A stretch of DNA of 64,000 bases, from NCBI GenBank assembly GCA_030268105.1, contig BSDZ01000005.1:434001-498000 (forward strand), given 5' to 3'. The notes under the pieces were generated by a model. That model saw only the letters and a program-made list of their open reading frames with translations. It did no database searches and was not told where the DNA came from. Below are positions 12,901 through 24,100 of the stretch, piece after piece. Position 1 is the first letter of the stretch. The number at the start of each line of letters is the position of its first letter. The position numbers were made by a program, and so were the translations under genes. Source of the DNA: Volvox africanus. Taxonomy: Eukaryota > Chlorophyta > Chlorophyceae > Chlamydomonadales > Volvocaceae.

Positions 12901-13340
12901 GGATGGCATGTATGATGACCACAAACAAGATAATCACTAGAAGCATAACAGTAGGAAAATAAACATGTACGTACTTTTGCCATTTCTTCTTGAAGCAGTC
13001 GACCGTAACTCTTGGCTGTAAGTCAGCCACTTGTGCAAAGCCAGCAGCAAAGCACTTATCCCAAACGGGCTGCAGATGCGGCACACGTTGAATATCCTTC
13101 GCAATGAGGACCCGTGGATTCTTCAGGCTGCTGTCGAGGTTGTACGGCACGTTGTCGTGGACGGCTTTGTTGATGGCGGCCTGCTCATATGACCTGTTCC
13201 GCTTTGATGGCTCACCACAATCATGATCCTTTCGTATACTGATTCTGCTTACTTCAGGGGATACCAATTGAACAGATGGCTGTTTTAGGGATATATGGAT
13301 AGTTAGTTTCTTCTGAGCCTGGTTCCAAGCCTTCCCCTTA
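3908..13340 (-). CDS. Multi-exon gene carried by the CACTA element (unknown nuclear-type protein)
   Basis: Nine minus-strand exons join in phase: about 13340-12975, 12797-12715, 5718-5414, 5210-5049, 4836-4759, 4559-4491, 4414-4346, 4259-4182 and 4021-3908. The N-terminal part has Trp/Lys-rich blocks (CFKKKWQK, KKPWKKLWNKESWAAW) and a helical stretch with VTDRQQELINTL. The C-terminal exons are alternately basic (SGSKKKQ, STGIKRK) and acidic, ending DDDNDDSEIEDC. Such composition suits a nuclear DNA-binding protein, perhaps a TNPA-like factor that binds the subterminal repeats, but this is inference and I do not recognise the family. The gypsy element lies in the intron between exons 2 and 3 and does not break a codon. 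An in-frame TAG at 5147-5145 interrupts exon 4, although the frame on either side is intact. The first exon and start codon upstream of 13340 are unresolved. Confidence 0.6.
5815..6638 (+). repeat. 5' LTR of the gypsy element
   Basis: 824 bp from TGTTGTGC to GGTACAACA. It contains GATATAAATG near 5910 as a possible TATA box, a 12-bp-arm palindrome at 6061-6089 (AAGTAATATTAT / ATAATATTACTT) and a second one, CCGGATA / TATCCGG, near 6134-6152. Both are conserved in the 3' LTR and could be regulatory. Confidence 0.95.
6641..6656 (+). promoter_or_regulatory. Primer binding site of the gypsy element
   Basis: TTGGTATCGAGACAGG starts two bases after the 5' LTR. It resembles the initiator-Met-type primer site (TGGTATC...) common in Ty3/gypsy elements. 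The tRNA itself is not identified. Confidence 0.6.
6706..7104 (+). CDS. Possible spliced gag leader / extra 5' ORF
   Basis: An ATG at 6706 opens a 29-codon exon (MASSSDEPRGLLDTFAEDLG...) ending at a GTTTGT donor after 6793. An acceptor at 6864 (TCGCAG) restores the same frame, giving NLSAPALLAAATETGF and a Leu-rich amphipathic segment (LGNYLLSLLNLLKSTVG). The frame then runs to a TAG at 7137-7139, overlapping the gag ATG at 7105 in another frame. It could be the true N-terminus of Gag joined by a second splice I cannot place, or a separate small protein. Introns in gypsy gag genes are unusual. Confidence 0.35.
7105..8340 (+). CDS. gag: Gag-like capsid protein of the gypsy element
   Basis: This 411-residue ORF contains a retrotransposon gag core at about residues 120-270 (GNTLEGSAKDWYRNW, VPAYQSRFEALV, FRQGLTKLLAKW). 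A basic low-complexity region (RRSNRQRQARGG) follows, and near the C-terminus a zinc knuckle CLRCAESHSTKDC. The knuckle spacing is CX2CX3HX4C, one residue shorter than the usual CX2CX4HX4C. The ORF ends with TAG just before a region where protease would be expected. The ATG at 7105 is the first in this frame, but upstream spliced sequence may add to it. Confidence 0.85.
   Translation: MSAEHDDTPHTSLASQPDFVVAARAPDIGLETVGARATQEPLFLQTPAHLIVPHSAVNTNMDNTAGPRVLPLPQARGHDDIPEVMRLSIPVPRLNISLTDKTPGHSIADATRAYVRDAKKYLQAVHGGDNDGIRCLFVGNTLEGSAKDWYRNWTNARGNYTFDELVAALLARFATEVQARDVEARKVLAAGSYHMRRDENVPAYQSRFEALVTPIADLTESERVFWFRQGLTKLLAKWCATDLVGAQIKSYDALVAFAKGTEIRLLAGEEEVKSAPRANAVQVQDPLGEAIALDQDFGATRPTPTAATRRSNRQRQARGGASSGVRGSGGAGPSSDPAKNRKRGGAPSTAAAQRSDPNAKWTRTDDMYMPKWNCNRSEFERRKLANVCLRCAESHSTKDCPLMPPFVPQPK
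8396..11668 (+). pseudogene. pol: Pol polyprotein of the gypsy element, disabled (RT, RNase H, integrase, chromodomain)
   Basis: One frame runs from 8396 to the TGA at 11666-11668, broken by TGA at 9032-9034 and TAG at 10499-10501. Domains in order: linker typical of the region before RT (IEPELVGRKEAVRLL, about 8643); reverse transcriptase with the YLDD box at 9329-9340; RNase H (SDAS, TGEQELLAV, TDHKPL, 9790-9990); integrase zinc region ending CSLCQRN; integrase core with SDRGGQF and QTERTNR; C-terminal chromodomain (YDVERVLDYRA, EYLVKWTGY, NSWEP, 11470-11600). The first stop falls inside the RT motif LRM-IDYRGLN and the second just after the zinc region. The first integrase catalytic Asp is Asn (codon 10577-10579). 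No aspartic protease motif is visible between gag and RT, which suggests an internal deletion around 8341-8620. The frame differs from gag. Confidence 0.9.
11712..11727 (+). promoter_or_regulatory. Polypurine tract of the gypsy element
   Basis: CGGGAGGGGGGATAAT lies directly before the 3' LTR, the expected plus-strand primer position. Confidence 0.8.
11728..12551 (+). repeat. 3' LTR of the gypsy element
   Basis: 824 bp, the same length as the 5' LTR, followed by the target duplication AGCGG. It shares both LTR palindromes. Confidence 0.95.
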
Positions 13341-14039
13341 AAATGTGCATTACGTTTTTATGCGATGACAAAATAATAACCGTGCTGAAAATTGTGGCGT
13401 GAATCCGTTGAAGTATTCATTCCCGTGCAGCGATTGAACTAATCTGCCTTGCAATATGTCTGGATTTGGGAAGCATTGGGGTCATAGAGTACGTCTCACA
13501 CATGGTCAATTTTCATGGTCAATTTTCACACCTACGCAAAGCTGCTATGGTGCTTGCCGGAAAAGACTATATAATTTTGGGGGCCTGCTCGATGTGTAAC
13601 TGTGGCTCTTGGTGACTTTGTTTGGGTCTCCATCTGGCAACATTGTTGCCTGGCTACTGTGTAAGGTTTGCTGTTGCCAACTTTCCGCGATCCTTACCCA
13701 CGCTTGCTAACTCCGGCAGCTTGCTGCTCAATAATTAGAAAGCCTTCCATAACTAGAAAGGTAGCCATGAAGAGACATGTGTGGCACTTAAGAGTTTTAT
13801 GTTACAAAGTAAGCCACATGTACAGGTTCTAAATCCATATAATGGTAGCGATTTAGCGATGTTAACAAGCGTTCACCAGAGCAATCTCTTGTACAACGAC
13901 TAGCATTCATAGCGCTATCCTAAATTGAAATTAACTTTGAAGATATTTTATGCACAAAGTCTCCAATGCTACTGCACAATAAAAGCAAGTAAGCAAACTA
14001 AATAAATCCGGCGAACCCGTGCTCCGAACATTATTATGC

Positions 14040-14452
14040 GCTATCTACATAAACTTTGCGTAAACTGCGTTACAGTGCGTTACGTGCGTATGGTAACGCA
14101 CTGTACGCAAGATATACGCAAGCTGTTTGCGTAAAGTTAACGCGTGCGTTAGGTTTGCGATCGCGTGCGTTAGGTTTGCGTTAGGCTCGCGTTAGAACAT
14201 ACGCAAGCCCCCGATTTTCGAGCACCACGAAACGTAATAAAAATTGCAGGGAACTTTTATACTCATTATAAATATTGTTTTCATTTAAACAAACTTGAAA
14301 ACGACGCACTATAACAGACGTTCTGTCCAGTTTTCTATTTCTTTGCGTTAGGCTCGCGTTAGGCTAACGCAACCGCTAACGCACAAAACGCACACATACG
14401 CGCCCTAACGCAGCCTAACGCGAGCCTAACGCACGAATCTGTTGTTATAGTG
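14040..14452 (-). repeat. CACTA right subterminal array and terminal inverted repeat
   Basis: Dense GCGTTAG / CTAACGC and TGCGTAT / TACGCA motifs end in TTGTTATAGTG. A second cluster at 14340-14435 is separated from the first by an AT-rich spacer. Confidence 0.8.
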
Positions 14453-15217
14453 AGAATCAAAAGTCCGCGGCTTGCCCTGAAAAGACAAGCACCGTGTTTA
14501 GGGTCTGGGCTGCCCCAAAGTTTCCTGATGAGTTGCTCGGGGATTGCGTATGCATGCAATATTTGATTACAAGATATATATTAGTTCAGGCGCAAATGCA
14601 CCTGATGACAATTACTATGATGATGCGGTATGTATGTGTGTGTAGTATATATATGTAGTATATACTACAAGGAACTGAACCTCATTACTCATCCTCTGTC
14701 CTACACGCAGTAAATTTGAAACTTCTTCCAATCAGTGGCTGTCCATGGCCCCCTGTCACATGCCGTACACCACGCCTCTATGGGTACGGACGGCAATCAT
14801 GTGTACGTCTTTGGAGGCCGCAGCAGCACCGGCAACAACGCCTTACAACCCGTCAATTTTACGCAGGTTTATGACCCCATTGCTGATGTAGGTACATGCA
14901 TCCAGTGCCGCCGTCCGCATTTTCAGATGAACATTATATATGTATGTATAATATTATTTTTTTGTAACCCATAATAGTGCGTGATGTATACACAAAAAAT
15001 ACGATATGCATGTTCCCCAATCCATCCCTGCCTGCCTCGCTTGACACGCCCGTGCGTGAATGTCATGTAAAAGTGATTGTTTCGAATGAACATCTTAGCT
15101 ATCCAAGATAAAGTATGCATATGATGGAGACACATTTAAAGGCACGCACATATGTTTACCAGCTAACATCCATTTGTTTCCAAGCATATTTAAAGATATA
15201 ATAATATCATATGTGTT

Positions 15218-15292
15218 TAGTATCCTTGGGGTTGTGTACGGCTAACATCTGAGATGACCAGGAAACCGGGTGTCTTCCAGTCGGGCCTTTAC
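15218..15292 (-). repeat. Short dispersed repeat, copy 3 (diverged)
   Basis: TATCCTTGGGGTTGTGTACGG, then TCTTCCAGTCGGGCCTTT, in the same order and spacing as the better-preserved copy at 28045. A shorter, opposite-facing relative lies at about 15605-15655 (GGCCCGATCGACCGGAAGATG). Confidence 0.4.
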
Positions 15293-15911
15293 GTACTGTT
15301 AGGCGACATATTATCACATATTATCACATATTATCACAGATATACAACATTATGACATACATAATATATGATATATGCGGCGAAAATATGGACACAAATT
15401 ACACAGTTTTTTGGTTTTCATCACTTTCATTTCCCGTATATTATGCATCGTTATCAGTACTTTTATCTCTTGTGCGCATTGCTTGCGATGCATGTTCCCG
15501 CCCTGTTGCTGCCGCTGATGTTGCACAAGCAACGTTCATCGTGCGTCTATGCACCCCACTCCCATGTCTGCATGTTGTATTTCTTTGTTAATATCCGCCA
15601 AACTGTTGAGGCCCGATCGACCGGAAGATGTCCTATTTCCTGATCGTTGTAACACGGGGTGCAATAGCGCATGATGCCGGGGTGCAACTTCCCCCATTAC
15701 AATCATCCTTCATATATATATTAGCCTTAGACCCTTGGTACTACACTGCACGGCTGGTGCACGTGCCTATATATCTGGCGCCCGCCGCAGGTGTGGACGT
15801 CCAACACCCAGCAGCTGGCAGCAGCCCGGCTGCCACTCCAGTTGGACACGGCGGAATGAGGGCGGCTGTCTTCTTGAAGGGCCACTTCTACGTCATGGGT
15901 GGCGAGGTCAG

Positions 15912-18236
15912 GTAGGAGTTGTGCTGCGCAAGTGGTGCGGTGAATTCGTGCATCAAAATTATCAAATCTTTGTATACCTGCCTACCTACCATCACATGTA
16001 TATCATGTGCCTTGTCGTACACAAGCTGGACGCCTGCACTTCTGTATTAGATTGCGGAGGACGTCGCCACTACGATTCCGGGTCAAAGGCGAGCTTTCGG
16101 CCGACATTGTGGATCAATTGGTGGAGATTGCTCTGCAGTCAAAGCAGGATCGCGAGCTAATAAGATGCTTCCACCATACGATCCCTGCCGGCGGCGGTCG
16201 CGGTTTTAATCTCGGCAGCGTCGGTGGCAACGACGACGACGACGGCAACGTGCTGGGCTTCAGCGTCGCCGTCGCAAGACACCACGATGGCAAACTTAAA
16301 AGTCTGTCTATGGCCATGGACCCGATGTCGTATCGTGCTTTCAACGGCGGCGTACGGTGCTCCTCTCGAAAGATGCCATCTTGTGGAAGATGCCATTTGA
16401 TGCATTTATTCCCCTCGGGCTCAACGTCTGTCAAAGAGGGAGGGGGCCGCGATCCAATTGCTGCCACGCTGCGTAGCAAACACGCTGCGTTGCAGGCGCG
16501 TCAAAGTAACGGACTAGGGGGTGCTAGAGGTACTGGCGAGGCTGATGAACAGTTTGGGGGTCGAGATGTTGATGGACGATCCCCGTAAGGCCCTCGGCTT
16601 CGCCACTGCTACCTCCAAAAATGTCGCGCCGCGGCACATGAGGGGGGCACATGATTGCACATACTGCACCACTATCACCTCGTACTTCTCCGTCCAGGAG
16701 TTGAAAAACAAGTGGTCCACTTGCCAGGCAGGGTTTTTTTACTAAGCCTGGAATGAATACAAAGGTGGGATCCTGAGATCCCTGATTCGATCCCAAGAGA
16801 CATTTCAGCTGTCTATGGCAATCGGGTTGATAAGATATTGGTTCCCTGCGGATGTAAGAGAACCCACGTAGTTCCCCACGAAAGTAGGAGAATAGTTGAA
16901 TGAGGGGTTGGTGATGGCCTGCTGACAGGGGCCAAACAGCCCGAGACGTGCCCGACAAAGGGAAGAGAGTGTAGTAATCGTACATGTACGGTACACGCTT
17001 CCACAATGTCATGGTGCAGAAGCACCTTCCCAGCATTTGAGAGGCTTTTAATTGTTAGCAGCTACTGCAATCAAACATGATGGTACTACACTGACGGACC
17101 CGTGAGTCAACTAGCCACTCCATATACCTACACACACATATTTGTGTGTGCGTGTGTGTCATCCTCGTATGTGTCCATGTATAATATATATGGTATGTAT
17201 TCAATATATTTGAGGCATAGAAATACGTGTGGTTCACACACATGTGTATATGATGAGGCACGCACATACAGTATGTACACATGTGCGTTCATCAATAACA
17301 ATCAACTGCGCATTCAACCTCTATCATGAATCAGCTATATGCTCGACAGCATGTATATTACAGACTACAAATACTAGAAATATATTACGAATGGCTTAAC
17401 AGCAGTACTCTTTGAGAATACCTAGTTTACATGCATAGTGCTAGCCAGCTGGCTAATTGACAAATCAGCAAAGCACGGCACGCATTCATGCAACTGCCAC
17501 GCACGTACGTGCACCTTCCTTCGTTCAAGGAAATATACTGATACCTGCTTGCTATATGACAGAAGAACGAATTACGGCATGCTCTTGCTGGCTGCCAAGA
17601 ATCGCATCTTAGATTACTGCAAGCAAGTAACCGTATACGATGCAAACAAGTAAATGTATATGACTATTAACCATAACCGTCACAACATACACATTAATGA
17701 TCCATTCGCTCGCATGCAGCAACGTACGCATGTTTCGAGTAGGTAGTTGCCTGCATGCTGAATTCTTGATCCATCCGAGGATGGATAGACCCTGCTGTCA
17801 TCAGCAGATCCAGGCAGGTCCTGTCACACACGTGCCTCGGAGAACGAAGTGACCTTGTCGTACAAGGTGATGATGAGCGTTGTAGAAACAGAAACGGCGG
17901 AATAAATAGAGGCTGGAGACCACTGGAGACACGCATGTGCGTAGATAGAGTACAGATAAAATCGATTCACGTGACATCAACAGGCGCACATTAGTCCATC
18001 ATCTGATTTATTTCCTACATAAATATCAAAAACATATACATACCCGTCATCAGCTAATAATACAACGTGATGAGCCTAGGGTTAATAATTTAGGCAAGCG
18101 ATCAACACCACATCTATCGAAACCGAACTATCCGTACGTAGCAAGCCAAGTAGTTTGCTCGCTGCTGACTGACGGATCGGAGGATCCGCCAGACACCTAC
18201 GAAAGCAATATATAGTTCCCTTTAATCGACTACATA
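15912..18236. other. Between the kelch copies; decayed ORF traces at 16007-16745
   Basis: Segment 16007-16745 is more GC-rich and gives protein-like pieces in successive plus frames: VKGELSADIVDQLVEIALQS, then LLSKDAILWKMPFDAFIPLG, then VLARLMNSLGVEMLMDDPRK. Minus-strand pieces here also look protein-like (WTEKYEVIVVQYVQSCAPL). Frame changes between the pieces suggest a decayed gene or transposon ORF, family unknown. The rest (16750-18236) is AT-rich with TG/CA runs. I see no exons 7-8 of kelch copy A. A TATATAG sequence near 18208 could belong to the promoter of copy B. Confidence 0.35.
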
Positions 18237-20726
18237 ATGGACGGCGATATGGCGTTTGCTGCTGCTGCTCCTGCTGCTGCTGGCTCATCAAAGGGGACTG
18301 CTGCTGCCACCTTTCACGCGTTCACCTCCCCGCGTTCGCCCGCCCTGCTGTTGCTCTTCTGTGCGCTGGTTTTCCCTCTAAGCGGCGGCGGTGGGAGCGG
18401 TCACCACTGGGGCCCTCTGTTGGTGTCTGCTACCAACAACGTGGCGTGGACGAGCATGAGAAACATGCCTTATGCGGTTGGGGAGTCCTCGTCGGGAATC
18501 CTGATGGTGCGTCTAATAATTGTGTGTTAATACAATATTATTTATAATATTGTATTAATTATATATGTATGTTATATCATTAGGCGTGTGTTACAAGTAA
18601 GCCCCCGAAACAAATAAGAAATAAACCGCGGAATCGCTTCGGTAGGTGCTGTGCGTGTGGGGTTGGATAGATGCCCCCAGCCAGCAGCCAGCTAGGCGTT
18701 GCATGTGACCCTGTATCTCAGTCATCAACCTGCCCGCCGCGTGCATTACATATGTATGTAAATAATACAATAAGATTATATATAATGCAATATATATAAT
18801 ATTACACACATACATCGAATTGAGCGATCGAACAAGCAAACGCATGCAAGAAGCAAGCTAATGACGTGCTCGCAACTGCTGCATACATATGCCAACCCCA
18901 GCAGCCGTCCGTCCAGCCGTACGTACGCATGGACCCGTTGCTTCTACGTAACTATTCATGACCTGCATCTGTATGTATATGGATCCTGCGTCGCCTATGC
19001 ATGCATGCAAGCGTGCAGAATCGTCTTCATCCCCGTATAAATGCATTGTTAATAATAACAATATTGCAGTTTCATGTACCTGTCTGCGTGCTGGCCTTGA
19101 TTTTTTTCCATCATGTTTTACAGGATAGGAGCGGTCAGCCGCTTCTGTTGGTGGTCGGGTATAATAACAAGGATAAGAACACTTCATCCAGGGCAACCAT
19201 GGTCCTGGACATCAATGCCAACAACTGGAATGTGTAAGTTCCTGTAAATATTACTTATAACAAGGCGGGATAATGATGAATAGATAAATAAATGAAGGCA
19301 CGATTAGCTAATGTGAATACATGCATACTACTACATTCAAGCAGAGCAGCAGCAGCTAGGAGGCAGGAGGCAGGAGAGGGTGGCAGGGAGTTTAGGGAGG
19401 GCGGGGAGTAGCTAGCTAGGGTAAGCGGAAAGGAGCGTGCGAGAGACCAAAGCTGGCTAGTTGAGGGGAGGAGGCACGCAGGGATCGAGGTTTATGCCAG
19501 GTTAGGGCTGGCCTTTCCCTGCTGGGGTCTGGGAGGGGGTTTAGAGGTTTGGAGAGGGAAGGCTCCCCAGGGCGTGTCTTGCTCGCAGGTGTAGGAAGAG
19601 CTCTCTGTGGACATTGCTGTCGGGAATTTTAGGGGGCCGCCTTCGTGTCCGCTTTCGGCCGCTTTCCTGCTGGGCTGTGTGGGAGGTTCCATCCTGGTTC
19701 AGTGCTCCATTTCCTTTATTCTTGTGTTCCTGGGTGGACGGGCCAGGCCTTTGTTAGGGTGGCTGTGGAGGTGGAGGATGGAGGAGGTGCGTGTTTAATG
19801 TGTTTAATGACTCTGTTGTGTCCGCGTACATGCAGCAAAGGCCCAATCGGAAGATGACCATACACGGTTTATCCTGGACACTACCGTAGATACCATTGGA
19901 TACTACATTTAGTTCCTAATTTTCGAGTGGCAGGGATTGCTCATGAGCCTTCTTACCCTCCCTTGCTGGTGGGGTTGGCTGAGGCTCTCTTCCGTTGACC
20001 AGGCTAGAGGCTCGTGAGGTTTGATCGCCCTCACTGCTGGCTCGAGCGAGGGGAGGGGCGTACGACAGAAGGACAGGTAGACTAAGCCGTATGCTCCTCC
20101 CGGCGCTGTGGCTGGTTCGGCCCGGCGGTCGGGGACCCCAGTTTGAGGGAAAGACGCCCACGGTGCAGCACCCACTAATACCAGAAGCGATAAATAAACA
20201 ATAATGTCTGCGCTGTGGTTATTAACGCGCCAATCAGGAACACGCAGTCCCTGGAATTAGCCCGCCGTACGTGATAACCATTGCTTGTCCATAGCTAATA
20301 ATAGGATCAATTCATGCCCAATAACCATACATAGGTACGATACGCTATATATACATATATATACATACAAATATACATATATATGTATGTGTATGTGTTT
20401 TGTGCAGGAGGTCCCAGCGTCCCTTCCCAGGGGGTCACCACATGGCGGCAGTTACAGTGAGGAACAAGATGTACCTGATTGGAGGCCTCGATGGCGGTAC
20501 TTCGCGTGAGTGCTGAAAACGCCAATGCACGTCCATCATCTGATGATGCATCGATCGCGTATTTCTTTCCTCGCCGCCGCTTACACCTTCACACATACAC
20601 ACACACTCTAAACACACACACACACACAAACACATCTATACAAAGCATCAGAGGCACGTAGTTCATTGTTTACTGTATTGGTCATGTATTATATATATGT
20701 ATATTATATGTATATTATATGTGTAT

Positions 20727-20786
<60 letters not shown>

Positions 20787-21075
20787 CATATAAATAAATG
20801 GGTGTTACACTGTGGGCGACTCGCCCTTCAAAGACGAGCACCGGGGGTCCTGACCGGACCGAGCCACAGCGCAGGGGAGGAACACGTGGCTTTGTGTGTC
20901 TGTCCTGCCACGTGCTCCCCCTCTCACTAGGGCCAGCGAGCCCTCACAGGCTCTCGCCTGGCCACTCACAGAGCACTCAGGGCCACCAAGAAACCACAGA
21001 AAGGCCCAACAGAAAACGGGGGACACCTATCTGCTCAAAGGACGGGGAAACCTCTCCTCTAACCCGAAACTGACC

Positions 21076-21136
<61 letters not shown>

Positions 21137-21137
21137 A

Positions 21138-21178
<41 letters not shown>

Positions 21179-24100
21179 TATATTATATTATATTATATTA
21201 TATTATATTATATTATATTATATTATATTATATTATATTATATTATATTATATTATATTATATTATATTATATTATATTATATTATATTATATTATATTA
21301 TATTATATTATATTATATTATATTATATTATATTATATTATATTATATTATATTATATTATATTATATTATATTATATTATATTATATTATATTATGTTA
21401 TATTATAGTCAATGTACACCGTGTCTCCGAATTCCGATATCTATCCGGAATCTCGACGAAACAAGTAACCACATTGATGCCTATGATGCATGGAACTGCT
21501 GCATTCATCATCTATCTTGCACATGTCTTGTCGTCGTCGTCGTCATCATCGCCGTCATCGCCGTCGTCACTGTCATCGTCGTCGTCGTTGTCATCGTGAT
21601 GTCATCGCCGCTGTTGTTGCCATCATCGCCTTGTCACCGTCGTCATGTCTTCAGGAACACTGCAGATATACGATCCCATCACGGATACCTGGTCGCTTGG
21701 GACGCCGCCAAGCTTTACAGCTGGCTCCGGAGCAGCTGTGAACATTAATGACACAATATTCTACTGCGGCGGCATCAACAATGGCGATCAGAAACGTGGC
21801 ATCGCCCTCGCGACATGCGCGTAAGTCCATTGAGCCTTTCCTCCTCGCTCCTTCCCTCCCTCCTTCGCCCCAAACCCCTCTCGCACCCCGCCAAGCAAGG
21901 AATGCAGCTTGGTTGTATTGCTGAGGGTGCATCAGGTCTCCGTCGCTGAGGTTCTGCCTGAAATGTTTTCTTAGATATGCTTGCTGGCACTATACGCCGC
22001 TTTCGACCCACCACGCAGCAAGTACGACGTTCTGTCGAACCTTTGGCTGTCCATGAAGCCCATGCCCCATGCCGTGCACCACGCTTCTATGGGTACGGAC
22101 GGAAAGCGTGTGTTCGTCTTTGGAGGCCGCAACAGCACCGGCAACAATGGCTACAGCCCCGTCAACTTCACCCAGGTCTACGATCCCGATAACGACGTAC
22201 GTATCAATGATATCCATGTATAAACGGAACTATTCAAATGTTGGCGGCACGGCCTAACTTGTTCGTATGAAGTGACGTGACGTGACGTGACGTGCTCGAT
22301 CTTGTGCTGTTGTTGGTGGCTGGGTTGTAATGATCATTCACAGTCAATATAAACTGCTGTATCCATAAACCATATAACTATTATATTGTTGATATGTTTA
22401 TAATCTATAAATCTATTCATTAACCGAATAATATATCTCCTCATATAATATTGCTCTTTCATGTACATACAGGTATGGACAGCTAACAATAAAAATGAAT
22501 CTACCATCCAGTCCAACAGAAGTGTCGTACCCGCCTCCGTGCCGGTCAGTCGTGGCGGGATGGGTTCCGCTATCTTCACTAAGGGCCGCTTCTTCATCCT
22601 GGGCGGCGAAGTAAAGTAAGCTTTGCTTGTTATATACTACCCGTAACGTAGACACCCCAGGATACTACACACCACGCACGCACTGTTGTACGACAGCATT
22701 AATAATAAACTCTGATTAGTTCAGTCCCGAAAATTGTCCTAGATAAATCATTGACTGGTCGCTCCCATGTTCGTTCATGCTAGTTTAACATATACAACAA
22801 AATAGATAACTATATGTTTACTACTTTCTTGGCACCAAAGTTATAATATATATTTGTTAAATATTATATTCATATATATATATTATTGTGTCTTTAATGA
22901 TATGAGTGCATGCATGCATTGTTGTAGTTGAGAGCCGCAAAGGCCTCTCGAGATGCTGATATGTGATATCGTGCTTCTGCACCTTTATTTCGTGGAAGTG
23001 TGTTACCGTACGTGTACTTACGTGTACGACATGGATTGTGTATGGATGGATGGCAGGATGGATGAATGAATCTATCCTGCACATACACGCTGCATGCATG
23101 TACATATGTATATTTTATATATTTGAGTAGTTATCTCACGGATCAGGCAGGATATGAGAGATATGCTGCCAAGAGTAAGACAGAGTACCGTACCCTGTCG
23201 AACGATTTGCACGATATCTCGAATAAACGACTGATCCGTGAGATGGCGGGTTTATTCAAATGGCAGGCGCGGAAGTATCAGTGCAATACTGCTGCACAGT
23301 GCAGATATACTCACCCTCAGTCATTACAGGTCTCACACCAATTGATATGCAATATGCTTGCATCGAATGTTAGGGTACTGAGGCGCTGCCAGTGGATGAA
23401 ATAAATAAATCTTGTCCGCAGTACATTTCTCGGCCCAGACAGAGCCACTTGAACATTACAGTGTTTGGCTCTCGCTCCTGGCATCACTTTTATTCCGTCC
23501 ATACCTGGCTTGCTGGATTGCGCACATACAGGTGCGGTGGAACCTGGCTGGGTGGTTGCCCCAACCCCACCTACAACCTAACCAAAGGTGGCGTTTTCAA
23601 TCGCATTGACAGGTATGTGTAAAAATGTTGGAGCCGCCATCATAGTCGTATAATCACTCTTGCCCTTGTGGAATATCAAGGTTTATATATAGATACATAT
23701 ATATACATATATGATCCGAGATTCATTATATATACATATCATTATATATACATATACATATTATATATATACATATACATATATATACATATATGATCCG
23801 AGATTCATGATATATATATCATTATATATATATATCATGAATCTCGGATCAAGCGGCTCCAAGCACGATGGAAAATGTTCGATCATCAGTAATTATTGAT
23901 TCCTACATAAATGATTTGATGAACAAATCAATTACGTAGCAACAGATGATACTAGCCGTCCCTCCATCTATTTATTTCTCTATACATATTTAGGCTGCAA
24001 TGCAAGTTATCTGTGTATGCCCGATACGTAGCTAGCTAGTTAGTTATTTCTAGATAGATAAATACGTATCTATCTGGAAATCGTGTATGAGTCCCTGCCT

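Larger units (their letters stand above)
3592..14452. mobile_element. CACTA-type DNA transposon (about 4.1 kb plus a nested retrotransposon)
   Basis: The two ends are inverted repeats starting CACTATAACAA and followed by ATTCGTGCGTTAG. They are flanked by the same three bases, AGA (3589-3591 and 14453-14455). A CACTA terminus with a 3-bp target duplication is the hallmark of the CACTA (En/Spm) superfamily. Both subterminal regions (3610-3745 and 14040-14435) are packed with GCGTTAG / CTAACGC motifs in both orientations, like the subterminal protein-binding repeats of plant CACTA elements. Removing the nested gypsy element (6,742 bp with its target duplication) leaves 4,119 bp with one minus-strand gene. 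No catalytic transposase resembling TNPD was seen, so the copy may be non-autonomous. It sits in the intron between exons 4 and 5 of kelch copy A. Confidence 0.85.
1929..15911 (+). pseudogene. Kelch-repeat protein, copy A (degenerate tandem duplicate)
   Basis: Four exons match exons 3-6 of the intact copy B: 1929-2023 (GHRMAAATTNNKLYLLGG), 3301-3441 (QTYDPITDTWTI), 14711-14887 (HHASMGTDGNHVYVFGG) and 15791-15911 (GGMRAAVFLKGHFYVMGG). Exon 3 is 3 nt shorter than its partner and stays in frame. Exon 4 is 25 nt shorter and has lost a kelch beta-strand. Exon 5 lacks 1 nt just after the LSM residues. Exon 6 is 22 nt shorter, and its conserved end is in a different frame from its VWTS start. Exons matching 1, 2, 7 and 8 of copy B are not visible. 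The intron between exons 4 and 5 is 11.3 kb here against 198 bp in copy B because of nested transposons. It probably arose by tandem duplication and decayed. Assembly errors could explain single indels but not the whole pattern. Confidence 0.8.

Noticed and set aside
20896..21599. Long open frames with ILYY and MYMY repeats
   Set aside because: They are translations of the TATATG and TATTA satellites and contain no codon-usage or splice evidence of a gene.
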